DNA of 64,000 bases, taken from NCBI GenBank assembly GCA_037893245.1, contig JBAIAA010000313.1, forward strand, positions 248,001 through 312,000, given 5' to 3'. Numbering within the stretch: position 1 is the first letter of the stretch; the number at the start of each line of letters is the position of its first letter. This document shows, piece after piece, positions 42,785 to 55,139 of this stretch. A program made the translations under genes and the position numbers. The DNA is from Crossaster papposus. Its lineage: Eukaryota > Echinodermata > Asteroidea > Velatida > Solasteridae. The notes beneath the pieces were generated by a model, which did not search any database, was not told the DNA's origin, and worked only from the letters and a program-made list of their open reading frames with translations.

Positions 42785-45700
42785 GGACTGATGAGATTGA
42801 TTTGCTCTATGCATGGCATATTAAAACACAGACTGAAAGCATCAAAGGTACGCTAAATATGCCTTCAAATGTTCAGTAACGCAAATACAAAATAAAGAGT
42901 TATCTTGGAAAGCAATTACAACAGTAATGGTAAGAATCTCAAGTCAGGTCGCAATTCTTGTAATCATTTTCTTCTCTACTGACACCCGCTATTGTTATAA
43001 ATAGGTATTGTACGTACGTGTTGGCCGCCATTTTTCAAAATGGCGGCCATCTTTGATTTCCAGTGATTTATGATTTGTTAATTATAAATGACCAACGAGA
43101 GGTAAATTGCAGCTTTATTGTATGACCATTTGGTTTCTTTTGTAAAATTACCAATGTATGTCATTCAATGAAAGCAATCTTGAAAAACATGGCCGCCATC
43201 TTAAAAAAATGGCCGCCATCTTGAATGTTTAAGTTGTTTCTATTGTTGAATTGATAAGGGGTACATTTGGTGGATAGTTGCAACTGTTGGTGCTTGTATG
43301 ACCAATTAATCCAATGTAACATTAAGTGTTATCATTTAGTGGCGGCCATCTTGAAAAAAATGGCCGCCATATTGGATTTTTATTGGCTAACGGGGTTTTT
43401 GTGTACAGTGACCCCAAAAGAGTAGTTATGCCAATTTTGATGCTTGTATCATCAAATGCAATATTGTGGTGAAAAAAGTTATTAATCTGCAGGACTATAT
43501 AGTAAGCTCGTGCCTAGCCGACATACGACATGGTGACGTCATCAGGGGTCACGTGACGTCATCTTAAAGGTGTAATTGATTTAATCTTTGAAAATCAATA
43601 CAAAATAAACCGCAAAAGACCGAAACTTGATTTTTGTGGCAACAGATAGAATAATCCAGGATCTTCATTTTATCTCATGTGCGTAAAATCACGTGACCCT
43701 TCCTTCCGGTCTAAACCGGAAGTGCCTCATAATTTGAAAGTGAAAAATGATATGAACTTACTTTCAACGATGTTAGTGTCTGGCTACAATGTATTATTCA
43801 AAAAAATATTGGTGACGTCATAACATTTTATAGCGCCCTCTAGCGGCAGTTTGAAAAATTGTTAAAATTAATAATAATCTGTTGATGTGTGTGGCGAAGT
43901 TTGCTGAAATCACTTTATAACCGGTGTATTTAATCAGCTTCATGCTAGGAACAAGTTGACGGGAAGAAAAATTATGACGTCACCAGACCGGAAGTTAGAA
44001 TGAAAAGACTCCTTTTCCTTTGAAAATTCCTAAACAATTAATCCTGACAGATACAATCTTGATTTTTGCTCTAAAGGTTAATGTAAAAGTAGTTCTCGAA
44101 CTTCCCTGTGTTTTGGGGCAAAAGACAAACTTGAACATACCCTGCGGCACCCTTGAAATGTAATCGTTTAGGCCTAGGTGCAAAAAACATTGACCCCTTA
44201 CGTGTGCATGGCACACGTATAATATACAATGTACATGCTAGTACATGTACGTATACACTGATAGTGTATTATGTATTGAGCGAATGTATCACCACTGACA
44301 TCGTTCGTGCAAGCACATGTACGCTCACCCAAGCGGACACTAGCCGCCAACCTGTGAAACAGGATGACGTCATCAAATTGCCCATGGGGAAGGGCGCCGC
44401 GTACGACAGGTAGGTAAACACGCTTTCGGTTACGCAGAATCCAACCCCGTAGACTTTGTAAATGTTGCTTGCACAATTCAAAGCACTTTTAACGGAAAAA
44501 CAAAGTCGTATTCCCATAAACTTGACCCAGGTGAAAACCCAATAGTGAACTCCAGTCTCGCCGACAGACACCACGAAGAAGACGTCATCAGGGCCACGTG
44601 ACCTTATCTTAAAGGTGCAATTGATTTAATCTTTGAAAATCAATAAAACATCAACCGCAAAAGACAGAAACTTGAATTTTGTGGCAATTAATAGAATAAT
44701 CCAGGATCTTCATTTTATCTCGTGTGCGTAAAATCACGTGACCCTTCCTTCCGGTCCAAACCGGAAGTGCCTCATAATTTGAAAGTGAAAAATGATATGA
44801 ACTTACTTTCAACGATGTTAGTGTCTGGCTAAAATAAACTTTTTCCAAAAAAATCAGGCGACGTCATAATATGTTATAGCGCCCTCTAGCGGCAGGTTGA
44901 AAAATTGTTAAAATGAATAATCTGTTGATGTGTGTGGCGAAGTTTGCTGAAACCACTTTATAACCGGTGTATATAATCAGCTTCATGCTTAGACCATATT
45001 GGGAAGGAGAAATATTTATGACGTCACCAAACCGGAAGTTACAATGAAAAATCCTTTAAACCTTAAACAATCGCTTAAAAATCAACCGCTATAGATATAA
45101 TCCAGATTTTTGCATCAGATAGCAAAGTAAAGACAGCTCTCGAGCTTTCTGTTAATTACGTCACGATGACGTCATCAAATGCCAGATTACAAGCAACCAA
45201 ATATTTCTAGATTTAATCTTTGAAAATCAATATAAAATCAACTGTAAGAGATCTGAATTAGATTTTTAAGGGAATTGATAGATTAATCCATGGTCTTCAT
45301 AGTTTGTATTACATGCAAACAAAACTGACCCTTCCTTCCGGTCCAAACCGGAAGTGCATTATAATTTAAAAGTTGAAAACGATGTGAACTTACTTTCAAC
45401 GATGTTAGGCGCTGGCTAGGTTGTAAGTAACAAACAAGTTAACGGTGACTTCTTAAAATGTTATAGCGCCCTCTAGCGGCTTGTTGACAAATGTTAAATC
45501 ATATTACGATTACATTTGAATTATTACGTTTTTCGACCTTTAAGTAATATCTCAGCAACGGAACGTGCTAACATAACATACGTTTGTATTGTTAGGTGAT
45601 AGATAGTTGCACAAAAAGTTCACAAACGTGTGACGTCATCGTTTTAATCAGTTTGGATTCATTTTAATCTGTTTAAATTAACTTAAATTCGTTTTCGATG

Positions 45701-46839
45701 ATTTTAAATTATTTTGATGGTATACAAGTTCAATTTTTGAAAAATGTAATCTAAAAAATTGCGAAAGCGAAAAAGCCCTATGTTCTGTTCCTCGAACAGA
45801 CGTAGTTCTAGTTGGCTTTTTCGCAAATTTTGCGAAAAAGCCTTTGTTTTTGTTCTGATTTTTGGCTTTTTCGCAATTTGCGAAAAAGCCTTTGTTTTTG
45901 TTCTGATTTTTTTTTTTCTTCTTCTTTTTTTCTTTTAGTAACCTAAACCCCATAGACTTTGTACACGTTTTTTTGCACAAGTACTTTTACCAGAAAACAA
46001 AGTCGTATTTCCATAAAACTTAACCCAGGTGAAGACCCTATAGTGAACTCGTGTCTCGCAGAAATACGTCATGATGACGTCATCAGGGGTCACGTGACGT
46101 CATCTTAAAGGTGTAATTGATTTAATCTTTGAAATTCAATAACAAATCAACCGCAAAAGACCGAAACTAAATTTTTGTGGCAATAGATAGAATAATACAG
46201 AATCTTAATTTTATCTCGTGTGCGTGAAATCACGTGACCCTTCCTTCCGGTCTAAACCGGAAGTGCCTCATAATTTGAAAGTGAAAAATGATATGAACTT
46301 ACTTTCAACGATGTTAGTGTCTGGCTACAATGTATTTTTCAAAAAAAATATTGGTGACGTCATAACATGTTATAGCGCCCTCTAGCGGCAGTTTGAAAAA
46401 TTGTTAAAATGAATAATCTGTTGATGTGTGTGGCGAAGTTTGCTGAAATCACTTTATAACCGGTGTATTTAATCAGCTTCATGCTAGGAACAAGTTGACG
46501 GGAAGAAAAAATTATGACGTCACCAGACCGGAAGTTAGAATGAAAAGACTCCTTTTCCTTTGAAAATTCCAAAAAAATTAAACCTGACAGATACAATCTT
46601 GATTTTTGCTCTAAAGGTTAATGTAAAAGTAGTTCTCGAACTTCCCTGTATTTTGGGGCAAAAAACGAACTTGAACATACCCTGCGGCACCCTTGAAATG
46701 TAATCGTTTTGGCCTAGGTGCAAAAAGCATTGACCCCTTACGTGTGCATGGCATGCACACGTATAATACACATGCTAGTACACACATACACGTATACACT
46801 GATAGTGTATTACGTATTGGGCGAACGTATCACCACTGA

Positions 46840-49800
46840 AACGGGATGTTCAGACATGGATTATTCAAAGGTCAATTTGACATGTTGATGGACATTTAAT
46901 TAGGTTGTGCAGTGCATCAGGCTGCTAGAATAACTGATTTGTTCCCCTTTTGAAGGACTTTTTACATTGAATGTATCCATCTTACTTGTGTATATTCACT
47001 AAATCAGATATGGTTAATATATGTGACCCACCACCCCAAAAGTCGAAATCTTTCATATGAGAGATTTCTATACCATTGGATTGCTAGCGTTTTGCTTTAA
47101 AATGATACATCACATGCACCAGTACCGCTATGGAATGAAAAGTAACGACGCTTCAAAAAGTGACATTTTGTTGCCGTTCGCGGCAACAAGTTTGCTCAAT
47201 TTGAGTAATAGCAACGACAACAAAAATCAGGAGAAGGCCGATATTATCACTTTCGGAGATTTTTAAAAGGTTTAAACATGGACAGCCTATAAATTAGAGT
47301 TTTAACTAACGATTTTTGAAGAAAAAAAAATCGACCGGCAACACATTTTTGTGTGTACCAATGCCATATCTCGAAATGGCATTTGCCGACTTCCGCCTGG
47401 TTTTGGCTTGGTGGGTCACATATTGCACATAGCACTTAGAGTTGATTTTTTTTATTTATTTTCCATTAAAGCTTTAACAGTATTTCACACAGTTGACATA
47501 TTTCACAATGTTTTGGAGAATTGATGTTTATTGCATGCAAATTTCGGAGGTAATAATTTACAATATTAGCTTCTTTCTTTTTTACCTGCCATTGTTGATG
47601 TATAATTTATAATACATGTAATTAACAAGTTCTGTTTCATTTAAATCCTTTAACAATTTGAGTAGCTACAGAAACGTGTAGTTAATTTAGACAATTCATA
47701 CACATTTTGGGTATTGGGTTTTGCATTTTTACCACATAGAACTAGTAAAAAAAAAAAAGCTAACATTTGTGATCTTTAGTAAAAACTAATATTAATGTTT
47801 GAAAGTTCACTGCAATTTAGTTAGGCTTTCCAGTGTTGTGCTTTATTGACCATTTAAATGGAAGTACATTTATTGAGTATCAACATAAACCATGGAATCT
47901 TTTTCCTTTATAAATTAAACAACGTGCTAAAAAAGTAGGAAACATTAGAATAAGACTTTAACAAGTTATACGTTTTGTATACGAAATGTAAAAATTCATC
48001 TCCTCATTATTTTCCCCACCAAAAAAACAAACAAATAAACCACATTTAAGAACAAAAATAATCTTTAAAAAAATAATTTAAAATGATTACCATAAAGCAA
48101 ATACAATTTAGTATACCACTTTAACAATATAATACAGTCGACTTTCGTTTAAGAGTTTTGTTATATCATAATTGTTTAATTAAGTGGTCCCATTTAGTGT
48201 GCACAAACTGCACATAAATGCAGAGTCAGGACCAGGGACTTAGGTTTGCTGAACCACAATTTATATTAACAGTAGTCAACAGAACCAAAAAAGAAGCATA
48301 CATGTATACATCATACTAAGTGTATGGCAATTGATACCCTGCATGTCCAATGAAAACAAAAAGTAAATTGTACATTCAATAACCAAACAATGTTGCCTAA
48401 AACAGCATTTTTGTCTTCAACTAATGCCGGTGTTGTTATGATTAACATTTTTAAAGAATAGTGCATTATATAGGAAAGTGATATTATTGGATATAGTGAC
48501 TCGATCTTGGTGTCTACAATTTAAGTTGATGGTTTTAAAAATGAGCGATAGGTGTACTTGCAATATCCGTTTATTGAGGCATGACATATTATTTGTATTG
48601 ATCGTTTTGACTTTTGTGGTGTAGTCCACATATTTGGCTGAGTAGTGAAATTTGATGAATTCTACCTTAATTTATTTGACTGCCAAACATATTTAGGCAA
48701 CAACAAGTAAAAGCAACGAGCCTGTCATTTCAAACTTAAAAACTAAATTTAAATCAATGTCGCTTTAGCAACACTAAGTATTATTATAGCATATCATGTA
48801 TTTGTGAGGTTTAATAGATCACAATCGGCAAAAGTTTCATACATGCTCCATCAAAATTGGCCAAAGCCAAGAACATGTGTATGCTACAAATGCACATTTT
48901 GATGCTACATGTATAAGGTCTTGCTTTTGCTGCTTTGGACTTCATAAATTAATACACTACTACGGTATATTAAAGCATTTATATTAAGAACAATTGTTTT
49001 TATGCATATTTGATATTTTGTAATAGGCAATTTCTTAGGTTCACATTAACACAGCTATCCAAAAAGTAACTGGTGAAAATATTGCTGAAAAGTAATGGCA
49101 CAAAACTCCCTGTTAATTTTTTTTCCTGGCATGCTGTAATTTTGAAGGAACAATAACAAGTTATTTCCAAAGATGCATCTAAATAAAAACAAATTTTTGA
49201 AAATTACACAAAGTAGAATTAAACATCACTACTACACATTCTGAAACAATCTCAATCATTGTGCAGTAAACATCAATACAATTAAAAGGTTTATTCAATT
49301 CACTTTGTATAATTATGGTTTACTAATCAGCAGTGATGGATCTAGCAACCCCTTAGGCACTTTTGGCAGGAAATATTTTCAATCGTTCAAAATACTCTGA
49401 TTGCCCTGCCCAAAAAAATACATTCATCCTTAATTTTCTGAAATCCTTCATTTGTTGTATTGTGTTCAAAATGAAGATTACCATCTTCCAAAATCTTCCA
49501 AATGTGTGTACTTAGGTTAAAAATGCCCTAGTCCTCCAAAATCCTGTTGTTCCCTCTTTTGTCAAAAGTGTTGGAACAATTAAATATTGCCTTTTGTTAT
49601 GTGTGGTTAATACCGGTACGTGAAGTTTAGACACTGGCATACATAGGAAAGTGCACATGAAAACAAAGCGTAAAGTCATTAGATCTTAGGTCTATTGACT
49701 CGTTTTTGTATGCAAGTCATATTCAAAGTATTGTATATCATGCTCTTTACACTGTGCGCCAATCAATACTACCAGCAGTGGATATAATATGATAAGTAAT

Positions 49801-50160
49801 AACAAGTTCATAATAACGTTCAATAGTTCCATTCCAGCAACCTAGCTATATCCCGGTATATACCGGTACACCACACCAATCTTCCAAAATCTTTCTCTTC
49901 TTCAAATGGCATCCTCCAAAATCCTCTCATTTGAAGCACCATTCATCCTCAATCCTAACAAAAATATTCCTCGCTTAAAATATAATTTATCCTCAAATCT
50001 GTAAAATCCTACAAATTTGCAAGGATGATTTTGGAGGATTGGGGAAGGGTAAGGGTTAAAAAATATGCCTTAAAAAGTTTTGCACCAAAAATGGAGGTGA
50101 CAATTTGTGCTTTATGAAAACTAATTTAAATGGTGTAAACTGTTTTACCTTAACGTTACC
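46840..50160. other. AT-rich non-coding DNA
   Basis: About 3.3 kb with no gene seen on either strand. It holds one TA-flanked MITE (47022-47420) and CCTCCAAAATCCT-type short words at 49440-50040, and is otherwise featureless. Confidence 0.55.
47022..47420. mobile_element. TA-flanked MITE, TGTGACCCACCA ends
   Basis: Ends TGTGACCCACCA and TTGGTGGGTCACA are inverted and flanked by TA on both sides, as expected of Tc1/mariner-type insertion. At 399 bp, and with only a short frame inside that resembles nothing known, it is non-autonomous. Confidence 0.75.
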
Positions 50161-50169
50161 ATACTGCAA

Positions 50170-50520
50170 AATACTACTTGAATAACAATAATAATGTGCT
50201 GTGTTGTGCTTATATAGCGCCTTATCACCAACGGTCTCAAAGCACTTCACATTATTACCACGGTTATTGGGCCCACGAACAATTCCAAATACCATTTGAG
50301 CTCCCTGGGAATCAGTATACAGCTCAATTATGCAGCCATTTCGGTGCAAAGCATCTACCAGTATAATAAACCACAAAAACCATCTCTAGTCTCATAGGTA
50401 CCCATTTACTACTGGGTGGAAGGAAGCAATGAGTGGCAAAGTGCCTTGCCCCAATGTATCATATAGTCCTGGGCCAGTGAACCCACAACCTGCAGCTTTA
50501 CCTACAGATAACAAATTCAA
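50170..50520. repeat. SINE-like dispersed repeat, TATATAGCGCCTTATCACC start
   Basis: Starts GTGCTTATATAGCGCC, then GTCTCAAAGCACTTCACA. Further on come GGTACCCATTTACTACTGGG and GTGAACCCACAACCTGCAG. This word order is that of a repeat common in marine invertebrate genomes, as far as I recall. It shares the ATAxxGCGC theme with the intron-1 repeat at 20159. Confidence 0.55.
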
Positions 50521-51060
50521 TACGCCAAACTATATAGGCCACGGCACTTCACTGCACTGCACTGCAGTAATTCAAAATATGGTACCTTAATACATATTCA
50601 TGAATCCTGTCACATGGTACCACACCACCAATCAGTGACAGCAAACATAACCAGAGGTCGTGTGCAGTTGTTTGTGCAAGCACTGCATGACTGCGGTATT
50701 TTGTAGTATAAGCAAACTGATTGAATGAATGACGTCTAACGCACCATAGTCCCAGGCCAGACTTAAACCCACAACCTGCAGCTTTACCTACAGGTTACAA
50801 ATTCAATACTCTGACTATGAGGCTACGGCAGTGCACTGCAGTATGCAGTACACTTACTACACTAGTACACCGCAGCCCGGTGTAATTCCAAATATGGTAC
50901 CCTAATACATATCCTAATACATACCCTAATACGAATCCTGTCACATGGTACCACACCACCATTCAGTGACAGCAAAAATAACCAGAGGTTGCGTGTGGTT
51001 GTTTGTGCAAGCACTGCATGACTGGGGTATTCTGTAGTATGCGCCTGATGTTATTTCTAA
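50460..51060. repeat. Local tandem duplication of about 300 bp
   Basis: The run AACCCACAACCTGCAGCTTT, GGTACCxTAATACATA, CACATGGTACCACACCACC and GTTTGTGCAAGCACTGCATG occurs twice (about 50460-50720 and 50765-51030). Confidence 0.75.
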
Positions 51061-51245
51061 GCACAGTGATTGGATAAATGACATCATAAATAAGTCATTA
51101 GATGCCATATTTGGAACTACACCGAACTGCACTGGCCAACTGATACCTGTAAGTAGTATTTTGCAGTACTGTGTACTTTACCCAAAATGCCTAGGACATT
51201 AGGGTTAATTTCTGCTTTAATTAAAATTAGGGCCTGTTACCCCAT

Positions 51246-51731
51246 TTAACTAGTTCGCGCCAAGATTTTTTGGAAATTGATGATGGCACCCCAGATGTTT
51301 TTTTCCTGAACATCAATCCCAGGCACGTTCAGGCTGGCTGGCATTCTGATGGGTAGCACACTCATGACGGCTTTGAGCTGGTCGCTGACAAATATTTTCG
51401 GTCTAGATCCGAGTTTCTTATTCATGAAAAGACCATTACAAGTCAGTGGATTGGAGTCTGGTAATGTAGTGCTTAGCAATTAAGCTGGGTGCGGGATGGT
51501 TTTTGTTGGTAATCTACTCTGCCTTGAGGATGGAGAAAGGACAAAAAATCTTGTACCTGGCAGCATCAACGCTCTCTGTTGTTTGGTCGTAAATTTATGG
51601 CAAGTGCAATTCACTCCCTCAGAGGATTGTTGTTGAAAATGTTGGTGCCTATTATCCATTATCTCGCGCAACCTACAGTTGTCCTTTTTCATAGAACGCA
51701 CTTCTAGATTCACACCCTCTGTGAAGATCAA
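51246..51731 (-). pseudogene. Unrecognised ORF relic, one in-frame stop
   Basis: Two stretches lie in the same frame on the minus strand, separated by one TAA near 51480. The first includes NRHQHFQQQSSEGVNCTCHK and the second GSRPKIFVSDQLKAVMSV and GIDVQEKNIWGAIINFQKIL. Together they give about 160 codons. I do not recognise the family. The Cys/His content and Lys-rich start could suit a transposon protein, but this is a guess. It is longer than chance frames nearby. Confidence 0.3.
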
Positions 51732-51739
51732 TGAGGCAC

Positions 51740-53140
51740 TTTGAATTATGTGGAGCTTAAGTGTACTGCAAATTGATGTATCTTCCTTCAGCTGTATAAA
51801 CCACTCATAACAAGTCTTGTGGAACCCAGGTACGACTGCCTTCCATGTGATTTATTGCAGATCGAGTGTCTACCATTGAAATTTAGCTATTTTTATGTGC
51901 ACTCAACACTTGGCGGCATCAGTCGATATTGAAGTTGGTGCACTGTTGGCACTGGGATGTCGCCATTTGCAATAATTTGTTTTTATGTACCTTCTGGTCT
52001 TGCTGTAGCTAAATAACGAATTGAGCAGTTGATGAGATATGCAGCAGATGAAGCTGATCCTACGGGAGGATGATCAGAGGATATGGTTGATGTTCAACAC
52101 TGTACAACTGACTGACAGCTCTTCTACTTGTATGACCATGAGGAAGGATAGGTATATCCGAACACAGCACAAGCAAACAAAGACGCCATTTACCTCACGT
52201 CATTAGTGCGAAGCCAAAGTCATACTCTGTAAAGAAAAAAATTAGCAGTTCTCTAATAAATAGAACTAGAAATAGAAAATAGGCTCATCAGAAGATACCA
52301 ATTGCACTGCCTATGGCATCAAGGCCTGTATATGATGTGTATGTTTACAAGTACTATTGGCTCCCTAAAGCATAATATAGCTCCATGCCCAAAGCAAGTT
52401 ATACCCTGCATAATCCGTGGCAATAATCTAGTGATGTAAGCCAAATGTGTGAAGTCAATTTTGTTCTGTATATTAATGATTGTATGCGTCATCAGTGTTC
52501 TATGTGTTGGTTATCTAAAGTAGCTTCAGGGCAATTACATGCAAACGTTGAATGTATCATTCTATATTGAAGACTTCATTACCAATAGAATGTCCACATT
52601 TGCATGAAACTGCCCTCAGGTTGAAATGACAATGAAGCTTGCAAAATGTGACATAATATAATATAATGTACTTACCGGTACCCAAAATAAGTAGTAAACT
52701 GCAAGAATGACACTGAATTAGTGCCACCAGACGATGTCCAAATGGATGTGCTGACTAAATGAAGATATCCCTCTGTGTGTATAGATACACAGTAGGGATT
52801 TCAGACTATAATGACCTGTATTACAGAAAATTGGTGATACAAGCTTCAGATAATGAAATATAGACATAGAAGCTTTGGCATTTCATACTATAATTTGACT
52901 TGAAAGGATTTTATACTTAAACAGTACTGCATTCATCATTGTCAATCTAAATTTGTACACACCACAAGTGTGTGTTAAAGTAGTGTTCGAGTAGTGTTAA
53001 TTTGGTTTAACAAAACTTTGGTCCTTGAAGAAAAAAGATAAATACCAAATACTATAACCCAAACATGGAACTGACAGATTTGCTTATTACTGGTGTTATA
53101 TAGAGCTTTTACGAATGGTAAAACAATAATATGTCATGTA
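51740..53140. other. Non-coding stretch
   Basis: No gene, RNA or repeat was recognised. Confidence 0.5.
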
Positions 53141-53145
53141 CCAGT

Positions 53146-53790
53146 CATATCCGGAGCCACGCAGAGTTTAAAAGGCTCTTGAACTGTCGCCCTCGAACCA
53201 TGCGGACATTCGCAGCAATCATTAAACAAGTAGGCCAATACATGATATGAACGTCACCCCTGGTAAAATGACAATTTCTACCACTATACTTAATTTTATT
53301 GGCGTTTACGTAGCTTTTTTAGTCTTTTATGTTTCTTATTCTGTATAATATATAATAGCAAAACTTTACTTCACGTTCTGTAACGTTAATTTCTACAATT
53401 TTTCCGATTAATTTTTATTTTTACTTGGGAGGATGAACATTTATGAGAACACCTCAGATGTCCAAGCGAATGGGCCTATATAAATGCGCTTTGTGGAAAC
53501 ATTTTATGCCGGGGTTGAAGTTTATGTTCGCATGCCTTAGGCTGTTTTCCGAACCCCAGCTTTGTCTTCGTCTCAGGCTTCATTCATACAGTTTAGCAAT
53601 AGGGTGTAGCCGGAGACGGAGCCAAAGCCAGGGGTTTGGAAAACGGCATTGGTCTGTTTGTAACGGTGGCTCTGACTGGGCGCATGAATCTTTGCGCTAA
53701 TAACCACAGATCTTGCCGAATGTCCGCAGGGGTTTGAGCGCTATTAGTAGAAAGCTCGTAAAAGCGCTGCGTGGCTCAGGATGTGTACCA
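53146..53790. mobile_element. TIR element, GAGCCACGCAG ends, with inner fold-back
   Basis: The left end has CATATCCGGAGCCACGCAG and the right end its inverse CTGCGTGGCTCAGGATGTG. The arms are about 65 bp, imperfect, and end near GCGGACATTCG. The centre holds a second inverted pair (GTTTTCCGAACCCC and GGGGTTTGGAAAAC). No target-site duplication was identified. The 85-residue frame across it follows the palindrome and is not taken as a gene. Confidence 0.6.
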
Positions 53791-53794
53791 CTAC

Positions 53795-54730
53795 ATCCAA
53801 TAACATAATTACGCAAACTAAACTTACCTTCAAGTGATGAAGTGCAACCATGTATGTACAGTACATACTGCGGACTAGCAGCAAACTGGTGAATCCAGTA
53901 CAGGTTACTTTGACTAAAGTAACACGGTCAACCTTTGTTCAAGATAAACAAAAGAGAGCAAGGTTGATTGATGACTTGTACAACCCAATAAGATCACAAC
54001 AAATTGACTACCTCTTAATTATTTGGGTATGTTTTGAAGAATACTATAATTAAGACTTATTATAACTGCACCAGGATTTGAATGGGGAATCTGCCACAAC
54101 ATGAACCTGTAGATAATACCAAATATAACCAAAGCATATCTCCATGTATCTCAAAGAACTGAAGCACAACAATGTATATATGCACGGTGCAGAAAATCAG
54201 AGCGTGCTGGAAAATTGTACTTGGGCATTTATTAACTGCAGCAGTTTGGTCACCCAGAGAACTACTTTACTAAGTCAGCTAAAAGCTATATGTTGTTACA
54301 CACATAATTTTCCTAGAAATGGGAAAACAAACTGTTCAAAAAGTGTTGTATCACCTGTCCATTAGATGCTCCAATAATGTAAAGTTGCCAATGCAGAAGA
54401 CACAAGGTAATTAGGTAGCTGTTTTGAATGAAGTATCCTTCAGACCTTGATAGGCAAGTTGATCTGATCCACTTGACGAGTACATCTGACATTTAATGAT
54501 AAAAATCAGTTTAATTTGTTAGTGCAACACTTATCGACTAAGCGATAACAAAGTATTAGTGGAGCATTAATTGGGTAATAATTGAGACTTCAGTTGAAGC
54601 TTCATTAAATACAAACTTTCTTTAAAGCTTTGGTACAAACATAAAAAAGGCTTTCTTTAAGGCGATACATTTTGGGGGTTCCTTCGAGGCTTTGCTATAG
54701 GGCTTTACATTTGCTTTGGGTTTTGTTTAA
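53795..54730. other. Non-coding stretch
   Basis: No gene was recognised. Towards its end the words GAGGCTTTGCT and AGGGCTTTACATTTGC look like decayed forms of the adjacent minisatellite. Confidence 0.45.
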
Positions 54731-54732
54731 AG

Positions 54733-55135
54733 ATTTACTCGATGAGAGTTTACTCGATGAGAGTTTACTCGATGAGAGTTTACTCGATGAGAGTTTACTC
54801 GATGAGAGTTTACTCGATGAGAGTTTACTCGATGAGAGTTTACTCGATGAGAGTTTACTCGATGAGAGTTTACTCGATGAGAGTTTACTCGATGAGAGTT
54901 TACTCGATGAGAGTTTACTCGATGAGAGTTTACTCGATGAGAGTTTACTCGATGAGAGTTTACTCGATGAGAGTTTACTCGATGAGAGTTTACTCGATGA
55001 GAGTTTACTCGATGAGAGTTTACTCGATGAGAGTTTACTCGATGAGAGTTTACTCGATGAGAGTTTACTCGATGAGTGTTTGCTCGATGAGTGTTTGCTC
55101 GATACGAGTTTGCTCGGCTAGTTTGCTCTAGATTT
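54733..55135. repeat. 15-bp minisatellite, GATGAGAGTTTACTC
   Basis: About 22 uninterrupted and nearly identical 15-bp units run to about 55070, then a few diverged units (GATGAGTGTTTGCTC). Because 15 is a multiple of three, several frames stay open and read SLLDE, MRVYS or, on the other strand, RVNSH repeats. It lies about 330 bp beyond the stop codon of the Helentron gene, on its 3' side. Confidence 0.9.
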
Positions 55136-55139
55136 TTGC

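Larger units (their letters stand above)
41120..43497. mobile_element. TIR DNA transposon, TSD TAT, in array unit U3
   Basis: TAT duplicates at 41117-41119 and 43498-43500 flank ends TAGTCCTGCAGATTA and TAATCTGCAGGACTA. Inverted similarity extends about 105 bp, to CCCCGTTAGCCA. Removing it restores GACCCTATAGTAAGCTC as in the other units. It has no transposase. The inside is tandem GGCCGCCATTTT repeats (41226-41620 and 43020-43370) plus a nested fold-back element. Confidence 0.8.
35831..46835 (+). mobile_element. Head-to-tail array of a non-autonomous Helitron/Helentron-like element
   Basis: About five related units: U1 35831-39943, U2 39944-41014, U3 41015 to about 44434, U4 to 45811, U5 to about 46835. 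U1, U2 and U4 end in a hairpin TCTGTTCCTCGAACAGA, then CGTAGTTCTAG and T. GCGAAAAAGCC just before that hairpin is the inverse of the GGCTTTTTCGC 5' words. U3 and U5 end differently (about 44100-44340 and 46635-46835). Units share AGTAACCTAAACCCCATAG near the start and a body with AGCGCCCTCTAGCGGC. No coding capacity is seen. The 3' hairpin plus CTAG and the subterminal inverted repeats point to Helitron-type transposition. Two TIR transposons are nested in U1 and U3. Confidence 0.6.
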
